NCBI RefSeq assembly: GCF_001469955.1
Contig: NZ_LOPU01000001.1
Location: 16,171-80,170, forward strand
DNA: 64,000 bases
Origin: Haloprofundus marisrubri
Lineage (GTDB): Archaea > Halobacteriota > Halobacteria > Halobacteriales > Haloferacaceae
Direction: 5' to 3'
Shown: positions 57,454-64,000 of the stretch, piece after piece
How positions within the stretch are numbered: the first letter of the stretch is position 1
Layout of the letters: the number at the start of each line of letters is the position of its first letter
The notes under the pieces: model-generated
The model's input: only the letters and a program-made list of their open reading frames with translations
What the model was told of the DNA's origin: nothing
Databases searched by the model: none
Translations under genes and position numbers: made by a program

Positions 57454-58764
57454 ATGAGTCTGAAGCTCTCACAGGAGTCACAACGGGTCCCCGAGGTGGC
57501 CGACGACGGCATCTGGCTGGAGTGTATCGAGTGCGGCGAGACGTTCGCGCCGTTCGAGGCGGTTCGCTACACCTGCGACGACTGCGACGGACTGCTCGAA
57601 GTCCGATACGACGACCTGCCGACGTGGGACGATTTCGAGAACGACGAACGCGGCGTCTGGCGCTACAACGCCGCACTGCCGTTCGAGGAGGGTGTAAGTC
57701 TCCCGGAGGGCGACACGCCGCTACACGAAGTACCGCGTCTGGAGGAGTCGGTCGGCGTCCACCGCCTCCGCATCAAACACGAGGGGATGAACCCGACGGG
57801 GAGTTTCAAAGACCGAGGGATGACCGTCGGCGTCCGCGTCGCCGAGGAACTCGGTGTGGACCGCCTCGCCTGTGCCTCTACCGGAAACACGAGCGCCGCA
57901 CTCGCCGCGTACGGTGCCCGCGCCGGACTGGAGACGCTCGTCCTCCTTCCCGAGGGCAAGGTCGCCGCGGGCAAAATCGCACAGGCGAGTCTCCACGGCG
58001 CGCGGATTCTGGAAGTCGACGGCAACTTCGATAGCTGCCTCGACATCGTGCAGGACCTCGCCGCCCGCGGCGAAGCCTACCTCCTCAATTCGTTGAATCC
58101 CTTTAGGCTCGAAGGTCAGAAGACCATCGGTCTCGAAATTCTGGAGCGATTTTACGCCGACGAAGGGAGATACCCCGATAGAATCGTCCTCCCCGTTGGC
58201 AACGCGGGCAACACCGCTGCACTGTACAAGGCGTTCCGCGAACTCGTCGCCAGCGGTGCGTTGCACCCGCGCGACGTGCCGAAACTAACCGGCGTGCAGG
58301 CCGAGGGCGCAGCGCCGATGGTCGAAGCCATCGAGAACGACGCCGACGAGGTCCGCCGCTGGAACGAGGTGGAAACCAAGGCGACTGCAATCCGCATCGG
58401 CAACCCGGTCAACGCGCCGAAGGCGCTCCCCGGAATCCGCGAGACGGGCGGGACTGCCGTTTCAGTCTCCGACGAGGCAATCACCTCCGCCCAGCGTGCG
58501 CTCGCACAGGAAGGAATCGGCGTCGAACCCGCCTCCGCGGCTTCGGTTGCCGGACTCCAGAAACTACGGAATCAGGGCGTCGTCGAGGCCGACGAGGACG
58601 TGGTCTGTCTCACCACCGGCCATCTCCTGAAAGACCCCGACGCCGCGTTCGAGGCGGGCGACGACCCCGAACCGGTGCCGAACGACACCGACGCGGTGCT
58701 CCGTCACCTCGAAGGCCGGAGCGGCGGCGTCCTCTCGAAGCTGACGAGTCGCTTCACTCGCTGA
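57454..58764 (+). CDS. thrC: Threonine synthase
   Basis: PLP enzyme that turns O-phosphohomoserine into threonine. 436 residues from the ATG at 57454. An N-terminal zinc ribbon (Cys24, Cys27, Cys41, Cys44) precedes the PLP lyase fold; the cofactor Lys119 is in NPTGSFKDRGM. The PLP phosphate loop is LPVGNAGNTAALY. TTGHLLKDPD near the end is typical. A TATA-like acttttc lies 27-33 bases upstream. It is followed by a strong hairpin with a T-run, so it is probably monocistronic. Confidence 0.94.
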   Translation: MSLKLSQESQRVPEVADDGIWLECIECGETFAPFEAVRYTCDDCDGLLEVRYDDLPTWDDFENDERGVWRYNAALPFEEGVSLPEGDTPLHEVPRLEESVGVHRLRIKHEGMNPTGSFKDRGMTVGVRVAEELGVDRLACASTGNTSAALAAYGARAGLETLVLLPEGKVAAGKIAQASLHGARILEVDGNFDSCLDIVQDLAARGEAYLLNSLNPFRLEGQKTIGLEILERFYADEGRYPDRIVLPVGNAGNTAALYKAFRELVASGALHPRDVPKLTGVQAEGAAPMVEAIENDADEVRRWNEVETKATAIRIGNPVNAPKALPGIRETGGTAVSVSDEAITSAQRALAQEGIGVEPASAASVAGLQKLRNQGVVEADEDVVCLTTGHLLKDPDAAFEAGDDPEPVPNDTDAVLRHLEGRSGGVLSKLTSRFTR

Positions 58765-58800
58765 CAAACCAGCAGACGGGACACTCTTGCGTTCCTGTGT

Positions 58801-58830
58801 GAGTCAGACTGGTGTCTGACTCGGGTTTTT
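58801..58830 (+). promoter_or_regulatory. Palindrome GAGTCAGAC-TGGT-GTCTGACTC plus T-run: thrC terminator and/or promoter element of the paralogue gene
   Basis: Perfect 9-base arms (58801-58809 and 58814-58822), a 4-base loop and then GGGTTTTT (58823-58830). Read as RNA it looks like a classical terminator hairpin 37 bases after thrC. Read as DNA, GTCTGAC is 43 bases and the T-run 27-31 bases before the ATG at 58857, the place of a TATA box in a leaderless gene. The same GTCTGAC plus T-run layout recurs before the second paralogue (59611-59627), which favours a promoter role. Confidence 0.6.
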
Positions 58831-58856
58831 CCCAACTGCGCTGTCTACCTGCGTTT

Positions 58857-59540
58857 ATGCCGTTATCGGGCTTTCCAACGGGCAGTGTGAGCAAACCGAG
58901 GGACCGAACGTACCCGGTCGAGGAGTACCGGGAGAACCGAGAGCATGGTGAATCTCGGCGGCCTCAGAAACAGCAGGAACATCAGGGGCGAACGTCTCGG
59001 CCACGTCGTTACGACGCGAAACCGAACCGTCTGCCACATCGGACCACCGAATCCGTCGACGTCGTCGCTAGCCGGAGTCCAGTAGACCGCCGGACTGCGT
59101 CCGACGACGTCGTCGACAGCAGGACCGCCGACGAGTCCGACGGCTACGAACGCAACCGGTCGCCACCGGTCGCAGTCTCGTCGACGTCCGATTCGGGCAC
59201 CGTTCCGGCGAGACGGAACTCCGCCACTTCGTCACCGCGCGTCGAACCGTCGGAGACGGCGCTCGACCGACTCGAAGCGGCCGAGACACGCATCCGCCAA
59301 CTGGAGTCGGAAGTCAAAGAACTCAGACGTACACAAACCGTCGTCGACGTCAAACCACGGACGAAACGCCGACACAGTGGTTCCTCGAAGCGTACCGGCC
59401 GAAACAGCACTCGAACGTCGGGCGGAAGTCCGAAACCGCTCCGTGACCGAAACGACGACAGAAATCTGCTGCCGAAGCAACGGAGCGGTCTCCTGCCGAA
59501 GAAAAACGACAACCTCCTCCGAAAGCTGTTCTGGCCCTGA
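58857..59540 (+). CDS. Paralogue 1: N-motif, disordered linker, coiled coil, basic tail (function unknown)
   Basis: 227 residues from the ATG at 58857 (MPLSGFPTGSVSKPRDRTYP). An upstream in-frame start at 58812 exists but loses the match to the second copy. Parts: the N-terminal motif PTGSVSKPxxRTYP (1-20); a long polar, probably disordered middle with many Arg, Ser, Asp and Gln; a coiled coil (ALDRLEAAETRIRQLESEVK); and a basic C-terminus ending KNDNLLRKLFWP, short and amphipathic. No enzyme motif, signal peptide or membrane helix. The paralogue at 59653 has the same plan, so the two are a gene duplication. Adaptor or scaffold role is inference. Lies between thrC and serA. Confidence 0.7.
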   Translation: MPLSGFPTGSVSKPRDRTYPVEEYRENREHGESRRPQKQQEHQGRTSRPRRYDAKPNRLPHRTTESVDVVASRSPVDRRTASDDVVDSRTADESDGYERNRSPPVAVSSTSDSGTVPARRNSATSSPRVEPSETALDRLEAAETRIRQLESEVKELRRTQTVVDVKPRTKRRHSGSSKRTGRNSTRTSGGSPKPLRDRNDDRNLLPKQRSGLLPKKNDNLLRKLFWP

Positions 59541-59599
59541 ACGGTCGGCGGTCCTCGCTGACCCTCCAACGAAGGTGAGAGTCCACCGTTCGAGAATAC

Positions 59600-59632
59600 G
59601 TGTGACAGCAGTCTGACGCAGACTTTTGTCAC
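59600..59632 (+). promoter_or_regulatory. Nested inverted repeat and T-run before paralogue 2
   Basis: Outer arms GTGACA (59602-59607) and TGTCAC (59627-59632), inner arms GTCTG (59611-59615) and CAGAC (59619-59623), and TTTT at 59624-59627. GTCTGAC starts 42 bases and TTTT 29 bases before the GTG at 59653, nearly the same as in paralogue 1. GTGTGA (59600-59605) is also shared (58797-58802 upstream of copy 1). The likely role is a common operator and TATA element. Confidence 0.55.
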
Positions 59633-59652
59633 TCAATGACATACCCAGAAAC

Positions 59653-60060
59653 GTGTCGCTCTCCGACCTCCCGACTGGTACAGTCAGCGAACCGACCTCC
59701 CGAACGTATCCCTCAGACGCGTCGATACAGCGGCTAAAACGCCTGCCGAGACCCGACGGCGGGTTCGACGAGCAACGCTCGATTCGACCATCTTCACAGC
59801 GACAGCCGTCACGGAAACACGAAGACGGCGGCACTACGAACGTCGACCTCTCGTCCGAGACGACCGAGCAACACCGTCTCGAAGCGTTGCAGGCGCGTGT
59901 GCGGCAACTCGAAGCGGAACTCGAACACGTCGAGTCCGAGCGACAGGCGGTCATCGACCACTACGAAGGGTTGTTGCGAGAACAGCGAATCCGCCGCGAG
60001 ACGCGTCGAACGAAACGCCAAGGAAACGAACACCCCATCCGGCGACTGCTCGGACTCTGA
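59653..60060 (+). CDS. Paralogue 2: N-motif, linker, coiled coil, basic tail (function unknown)
   Basis: 135 residues from GTG at 59653 (MSLSDLPTGTVSEPTSRTYP), chosen because it aligns with paralogue 1 start for start; a TTG nine codons earlier (59626) is the alternative. 13 of the first 20 residues match copy 1. The polar middle is shorter, and the coiled coil (HRLEALQARVRQLEAELEHV, then ESERQAVIDHYEGLLREQRI) is longer. The tail RRETRRTKRQGNEHPIRRLL ends GL, a basic amphipathic end like the one in copy 1. No catalytic motif is seen. It ends 6 bases from the serA stop, which is on the other strand. Confidence 0.7.
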   Translation: MSLSDLPTGTVSEPTSRTYPSDASIQRLKRLPRPDGGFDEQRSIRPSSQRQPSRKHEDGGTTNVDLSSETTEQHRLEALQARVRQLEAELEHVESERQAVIDHYEGLLREQRIRRETRRTKRQGNEHPIRRLLGL

Positions 60061-60066
60061 GTCTGG

Positions 60067-61686
60067 TTACTCCGCGGCGAGGTCGAGTCGGCGTGCTTCC
60101 GCGTCGCCGTTGAGAACGATGGTGCGGACGCCGATAATGCGGTCGTCAGCCAGAAGCGCCTCGGCGGCCTCCTCGGGAACCGCCGAGTCGAGGTTGTAGA
60201 CGGTCAGCGCCTCGCCACCGCGCGTCTCGCGGGCGTTGAACATCCCCGCGATGTTCACGTCGTGGTCGCCGAGAACGGTGCCGATGAGGCCGATGACGCC
60301 CGGTTTGTCGTAGTTGCGAGCGACGAGCATGTGTCCGTGCGGGACGGCGTCGACGCGGTAGCCGTCGATACGGACGATGCGGGGTTCTTCGCCCGCAAAG
60401 AGCGTGCCGCTGACCGAGAGCGACTCCTCGCCGTCGCCGACGGTGACGGTGACGAGACTCTGGAAGTCCGCGCTCTGTCTGCTCTTCTTCTCGGTCACGT
60501 CGATGCCGCGTTCTTCGGCGAGATGCGGCGCGTTGACCGCGTTGACTTGCCATTCGAGGGGTTCGAAGACGCCTTTGAGGCCGCTGGCGGTGACGAGGTC
60601 GACGTTCTCGGCGGCGATGTCGCCGTCGTAGGCGACTTCGATTTCGGAGACACGTTCGCCGAACACCTGCGCGGCGATTTTGCCTGCGGTCTCGGCGAGG
60701 CCGATGTACGGTTTGATGCGCGGGAACGCTTTCTCGTCCACGGAAGGTGCGTTGAGCGCGTTGAGGACGGGTTCCTCGTCGAACGCCGCCAGCACCTGTT
60801 CGGCGGTGTCGACGGCGACGCTCTCTTGGGCGGCTTCGGTCGACGCCCCGAGGTGTGGTGTGAGAATAATGTCGTCGACGTCGGCGAGCGGCGAGTCCGA
60901 GGCGAGCGGCTCCTCTTCGAACACGTCCAGCGCCGCGCCGGCGACGGTGCCGTCTTCGACGGCAGCGGCGAGCGCCGGTTCGTCGATGATGCCGCCGCGG
61001 GCGCAGTTGACGATGTAGCCGTCGCCGAACGTCTCCAGTTCGTCGTCGCTTATCATCCCGCGGGTCTCGGGCAGAAGCGGCGTGTGGATGGTCAGGAAGT
61101 CCGCACGGGTGAGACAGGCGTCGAGTTCCTCGACGAGTTCCGCGCCGAACTGGTCGGCGCGCTCCTCGGAGATGTAGGGGTCGTAGACGACGAGGTCCAT
61201 GCCGAGGTTGCCGAGGCGTTTGGCGACTTCTTGGCCGACGCGGCCGAAGCCGACGATACCCAATGTTTTGCCGTTGACTTCGGTGCCGAGGTAGTCGCTT
61301 TTGGCCCACTCGCCGGCTTTCAGGCGGACGTGCGCCTGCGGAATCGAGCGGGCGGCGGCGAACGCCATGGCGACGGTGTGTTCGGCGGCGGCGCGGACGT
61401 TCCCTTCGGGTGCGTTGGCGACGATGACGCCGTGGTCGGTGGCGGCGTCGATGTCGATGTTGTCGACGCCGATACCGGCACGGCCGACGATGACGAGGTC
61501 GGAGGCAGCCTCGAACACCTCGCGGCTGACGTCGGTTCCGGAACGGACCACGAGGGCGTTCGCGTCGGCGACGGCCGAGAGCAGTTCCTCGCCCGCTACG
61601 TCGTAGGCGGTTTCGACTTCGTGACCCGCCTCGCGGAGTCGTTCGAGACCGGCGTCAGCGATAGGGTCGGTGACCAGCACCTTCAT
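60067..61686 (-). CDS. serA: D-3-phosphoglycerate dehydrogenase
   Basis: First enzyme of the phosphorylated serine pathway. 539 residues, the long type with an extra allosteric domain and C-terminal ACT domain. Seen: VVRSGTDVSREVFEAASDLV, NAPEGNVRAAAEHTVAMAFA, NAD-binding GIVGFGRVGQEVAKRLG, VNCARGGIIDEPALAAAVED and the catalytic His region ILTPHLGASTEAAQ. The ACT part near the end reads RNYDKPGVIGLIGTVLGDHD and is the probable serine sensor. ATG at 61684-61686. serB lies 1.5 kb away; the two paralogue genes converge on it. Confidence 0.96.
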   Translation of the reverse strand: MKVLVTDPIADAGLERLREAGHEVETAYDVAGEELLSAVADANALVVRSGTDVSREVFEAASDLVIVGRAGIGVDNIDIDAATDHGVIVANAPEGNVRAAAEHTVAMAFAAARSIPQAHVRLKAGEWAKSDYLGTEVNGKTLGIVGFGRVGQEVAKRLGNLGMDLVVYDPYISEERADQFGAELVEELDACLTRADFLTIHTPLLPETRGMISDDELETFGDGYIVNCARGGIIDEPALAAAVEDGTVAGAALDVFEEEPLASDSPLADVDDIILTPHLGASTEAAQESVAVDTAEQVLAAFDEEPVLNALNAPSVDEKAFPRIKPYIGLAETAGKIAAQVFGERVSEIEVAYDGDIAAENVDLVTASGLKGVFEPLEWQVNAVNAPHLAEERGIDVTEKKSRQSADFQSLVTVTVGDGEESLSVSGTLFAGEEPRIVRIDGYRVDAVPHGHMLVARNYDKPGVIGLIGTVLGDHDVNIAGMFNARETRGGEALTVYNLDSAVPEEAAEALLADDRIIGVRTIVLNGDAEARRLDLAAE

Positions 61687-61940
61687 GACTCTACGCTTCT
61701 TCGGATAGCGGTTAAGGGTTTCTTCACAGGCATGCTTGGCGAAGGCCGAAACGGGGGGCTAGATGTGCACAGGTGTGCCCATTTCGAATCGCAATACCGG
61801 GCGAAGAATTCGGCGACGTGCATCGCCCGTGTCGACGAACACCGGGGAACGGACGTACCGGGACGACTCGCGGAGACGACCCGCCGGATTAACAAGTGAT
61901 GCGTTCCCAGCGAGGGTATGATGTGGAGGGGACGAACCGA

Positions 61941-62633
61941 ATGTCGGTGATGGGAACGCCGCTGGAAGCCATCACCGTCGAACCCGGAACCAGTCTCCTC
62001 ATCTCCGGGCCGACGCTCACGGGCAAGCGACGACTGCTGTACGAACTGCTGGCGTCGGCACCGCGACGGCGAGAGCGCGCGACGATACTCACGACGACCC
62101 GCAAACGTGCCGACACCATCGCTCGCGAGTACGAGGCCGTCAGCGGTGGTGGCGATGGCGGTGCCGGCCGTGCCGAGAGAAGCGGCGGTAGCGACGAACT
62201 CGCCATCGTCGACTGTGTCGGCCGCCTCAGCGGCTTCGACCCTGACCGCGAGCAACCGAACCGCCGGTACGTCTCCAGTCCCGGCGACCTGACCGGCGTC
62301 GGCATCGCGGTCACCGAGTTCATGCGACGGCAGTACGAGGCGGGGACCGAAACCCGAGTCGGCGTCCACTCGTTGTCGACGATGCTGATGTACACCGAAC
62401 TCCGCCGACTGTTCCAGTTTCTGCACGTCCTCACCGGGCGTATCGCCAACTGCGAGTTCTCGGGTGTTTTCGTCGCCGACGACGACGTGGTCGACGACCG
62501 CGATTTTGCGATTCTCAAACAGCCGTTCGACGCCGTACTCGAACTTCGGGAGACCGACGACGGGCGCGAGTACCGCATCCGCGGCGAGTACGACGGGCCG
62601 CGGCGGTGGACGACGCTCGACACCCGATTCTAG
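61941..62633 (+). CDS. RecA/KaiC-like protein with altered Walker A
   Basis: 230 residues from the ATG at 61941 (MSVMGTPLEAITVEPGTSLL); an in-frame ATG at 61896 is possible. The start SLLISGPTLTGKRRLLYELL resembles the P-loop of RecA/KaiC-like ATPases of haloarchaea, but the residue after the Lys is Arg instead of Ser or Thr, so nucleotide binding may be lost. TILTTTRKRADTIAREYEAV, ELAIVDCVGRLSGFDPDRE and the region VGIAVTEFMRRQYEAGTETR, VGVHSLSTMLMYTELRRLFQ match this fold; the catalytic Glu and Walker B are unclear. The function is unknown. It overlaps the convergent gene at 62630-62633. Confidence 0.75.
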   Translation: MSVMGTPLEAITVEPGTSLLISGPTLTGKRRLLYELLASAPRRRERATILTTTRKRADTIAREYEAVSGGGDGGAGRAERSGGSDELAIVDCVGRLSGFDPDREQPNRRYVSSPGDLTGVGIAVTEFMRRQYEAGTETRVGVHSLSTMLMYTELRRLFQFLHVLTGRIANCEFSGVFVADDDVVDDRDFAILKQPFDAVLELRETDDGREYRIRGEYDGPRRWTTLDTRF

Positions 62634-63061
62634 AACTCGTCGAGATACTCGAAGGCCGCGTCGACGAGCGGCGAACGCCGGCGCTCGAACGTGGCGATGA
62701 TGCCCGACCACTCGCCGGTGGGGTAGATAGCGAGGATGGCGTTGTCGAACCACCGGAGCGTCGCGTTCAGTTCGCCATAGTCGTCCAACTCGGTGTCGCT
62801 TCGGGGGTCGGCGAGACCCTTCAACACGAACGTTTTGATACGACGCTGAATCTCCTCGTCGGAGAGGCTGGCTTCGAGGTCCTCACGGAGATACAGAATC
62901 TCGTGGTCGTCGCCGTCGTAGCGCCCGACTGCACGGAGTCCCTCCGGGTTGTCCTCGCGGAGTGCGGCCACCAGGTCGCGGAGCGGTTCCGACGGCGTCT
63001 CCCCGTCGTCTTCCAAGTCGGCTTGGATGTCGGCTTCCACGTCTCGGAGGGAGTCTACCAT
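62630..63061 (-). CDS. 143-residue haloarchaeal protein, function unknown
   Basis: Helical N-terminal half (VDSLRDVEADIQADLEDDGE, EPLRDLVAALREDNPEGLRA), then VGRYDGDDHEILYLREDLEA, SLSDEEIQRRIKTFVLKGLA and GELNATLRWFDNAILAIYPT, a compact domain that ends with GIIATFERRRSPLVDAAFEY. No known motif. The two stops of this gene and the RecA-like gene overlap by four bases in tail-to-tail orientation, which is unusual but need not mean shared function. Confidence 0.75.
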   Translation of the reverse strand: MVDSLRDVEADIQADLEDDGETPSEPLRDLVAALREDNPEGLRAVGRYDGDDHEILYLREDLEASLSDEEIQRRIKTFVLKGLADPRSDTELDDYGELNATLRWFDNAILAIYPTGEWSGIIATFERRRSPLVDAAFEYLDEF

Positions 63062-63213
63062 AACCTATCTGCTGACGTGAAAGTACATAACTCCATCTCC
63101 CGGGTCCGGGCGCGGCGCTGGGGGAAGGGGTCAGACCGCGCGACGACTCACCGGCGCTCGCAAAAACGGACGCCGGCGGAAGGATTCAACACCTCTGCGC
63201 GTAACAGAGAGAT

Positions 63214-63861
63214 ATGAAACTCGTCGCGTTCGACTTCGACGGAACGCTCTCGGACTCGGAGATGACGGTGCTGCTCGGCAAACAGAAAGGCGTCGCCGAC
63301 CGGATGGCCGACATCACCGAGCGAGCGATGAACGACGAAATCAGCTACGCGAAGAGCCTCTACGACCGCGCGGCGCTGCTCGAAGGTCTCGAAGAAGAGC
63401 GCGCACAGGAGGCGTACGACGAGGTGACACTCCGACCGGGCGCGGCGAAACTCATCCGCCGACTCAACGAGTACGGCCACCACACCGCCATCCTCACCGG
63501 CGGGTTCGAACGCGGCGTCGAGTCCGCACTGGAAGCCGAAGGGGTCGAGGTAGACACCATCGTCGCCAACCGTCTTCCGGTGAAAGGTGGCCGCCTCACC
63601 GGCGAGGCAGAAGGACCGCTCATCGAGGGGACGAAAGACCACGAACTCGAACGTCTCGCCGACGAACTCGACGTGAAGATGAGCCAGACCGTCGCCGTCG
63701 GCGACGGCGCGAACGACCTACCGATGCTCGAAGTCGCCGGCTTTTCGGTCGGCTTCCTCCCGAAAGACGCGGTTCGCCCCGCCTGCGACACCATCGTCGC
63801 CTCGATGTACCGACTGGGGAAGGTGTTCGAGGGGCGGAACATGCTCCGACCCGAGAAGTGA
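63214..63861 (+). CDS. serB: Phosphoserine phosphatase
   Basis: Last step of serine synthesis. HAD-fold, 215 residues. Motif I FDFDGTLSDSE with nucleophile and acid/base Asp, cap region up to about residue 75, motif II ILTGGFERGVE, motif III Lys in LIEGTKDHELERLAD and motif IV GDGANDLPMLEVAGFSVGF. Family length and order are normal. Other small HAD phosphatases share these motifs, so the name rests partly on the nearness of serA. Own message; the next gene is convergent, two bases after the stop. Confidence 0.92.
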   Translation: MKLVAFDFDGTLSDSEMTVLLGKQKGVADRMADITERAMNDEISYAKSLYDRAALLEGLEEERAQEAYDEVTLRPGAAKLIRRLNEYGHHTAILTGGFERGVESALEAEGVEVDTIVANRLPVKGGRLTGEAEGPLIEGTKDHELERLADELDVKMSQTVAVGDGANDLPMLEVAGFSVGFLPKDAVRPACDTIVASMYRLGKVFEGRNMLRPEK

Positions 63862-63863
63862 GG

Positions 63864-64000
63864 TCAGTTCGTCGCCGTCTCGATAGCCTGCGCTAAGTCG
63901 GCGAGGATGTCTTCGGGGTCTTCGATTCCCACGGAGAGTCGAACCATGTCGTCGGTGACGCCCGCCGCTTCCTGCTCTTCGGCGGTGAGTTGTTGGTGGG
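63864..64000 (-). CDS. Cystathionine gamma-synthase/lyase-like PLP enzyme, C-terminal end (cut by window edge)
   Basis: Only the last 45 residues are in the window: [20 protein letters not shown], then [20 protein letters not shown] and TATN. This is the standard C-terminus of the Cys/Met metabolism PLP enzymes (cystathionine gamma-synthase, cystathionine lyase, O-acetylhomoserine sulfhydrylase), with the conserved [10 protein letters not shown] segment. Which member it is cannot be told. It sits in the Ser/Thr biosynthetic neighbourhood. Confidence 0.88.
   Translation of the reverse strand, partial: HQQLTAEEQEAAGVTDDMVRLSVGIEDPEDILADLAQAIETATN

Noticed and set aside
60262..61899. 545-residue open frame on the plus strand opposite serA
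   Set aside because: Antisense shadow of a clear serA; no family match and typical Val/Asp/Phe bias of such frames.
1..64000. tRNA, rRNA, 7S RNA or RNase P RNA genes
   Set aside because: All gaps were read for cloverleaf ends, T-arm consensus (GGTTCRAAT) and long structured stretches; none fits. The only gap above 300 bases (17917-18271) looks like a promoter region.
1..64000. Mobile elements, integrases, toxin-antitoxin or defence islands
   Set aside because: No transposase, recombinase, restriction or nuclease-defence domains were seen; gene content and codon use are uniform across the window.

Overview
This window is chromosomal DNA of a halophilic archaeon (class Halobacteria), probably close to the Haloferacaceae. 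The evidence is GC-rich coding DNA with GC-ending codons, very acidic proteins and a halobacterial 2Fe-2S ferredoxin with an acidic insert. Further signs are an archaeal EndA, a prepilin peptidase of archaeal type, a PGF-CTERM surface protein, a Tat lipoprotein with a TAXI domain, and TATA-like boxes about 25-30 nt before start codons, as expected for leaderless mRNAs. The genus is inference. I found no rRNA, tRNA, CRISPR array, insertion sequence, integrase or phage gene. The gene content is mostly housekeeping and metabolism.

Layout. 1-2.6 kb: trpS (cut by the window edge), endA and a zinc-ribbon protein, all minus. 2.7-5.3 kb: ABC-2 type exporter operon (ATPase, permease) with a TetR regulator. 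5.3-6.6 kb: a highly acidic, Thr/Pro-repeat surface protein. 6.9-12.2 kb: HAD phosphatase, Hel308-type helicase paralogue, MATE exporter, Bat-type HTH-10 regulator. 12.4-15.2 kb: a small unknown gene translationally coupled to otsA-otsB (trehalose synthesis). 15.3-23.4 kb: lipA, a small membrane protein, an M20 peptidase and the four-gene pyruvate-dehydrogenase-type operon (E1 alpha, E1 beta, E2, E3) behind a long leader with inverted repeats and a tiny upstream ORF. 23.5-28.5 kb: glmM-type mutase, a coiled-coil protein with hisI, prepilin peptidase, ferredoxin. 28.6-31.0 kb: two tandem PiT-family transporters. 31.1-36.1 kb: hisA, hisB, a glycolipid-binding-fold protein, ACT and IMPACT proteins. 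36.2-42.3 kb: an FAD oxidoreductase and a TRAP-TAXI uptake operon. 42.5-52.4 kb: S9 peptidase, USP, upp, GNAT, TylF-like methyltransferase, small membrane proteins, CobW GTPase, ArsA/Get3 ATPase. 52.5-58.8 kb: CstA transporter, small haloarchaeal proteins, cupin, HTH regulator, threonine synthase. 58.8-64 kb: two tandem paralogous coiled-coil proteins between thrC and serA, a RecA-like protein, serB, and the end of a cystathionine gamma-synthase-like gene.

How the genes work together. lipA makes the lipoyl cofactor needed by the E2 of the nearby dehydrogenase operon. otsA and otsB form the two-step trehalose pathway, a compatible-solute route. serA, serB, thrC and the terminal PLP enzyme form a loose Ser/Thr/Met-Cys neighbourhood. 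hisA, hisB and hisI are scattered singly, as is common in haloarchaea.

The best candidate for something undescribed is the pair of paralogous proteins at 58857-59540 and 59653-60060. Both have the same short N-terminal motif, a disordered middle, a coiled coil and a basic tail ending in hydrophobic residues. Both are preceded, at almost identical spacing, by a palindromic GTCTGAC element followed by a T-run in the TATA position.
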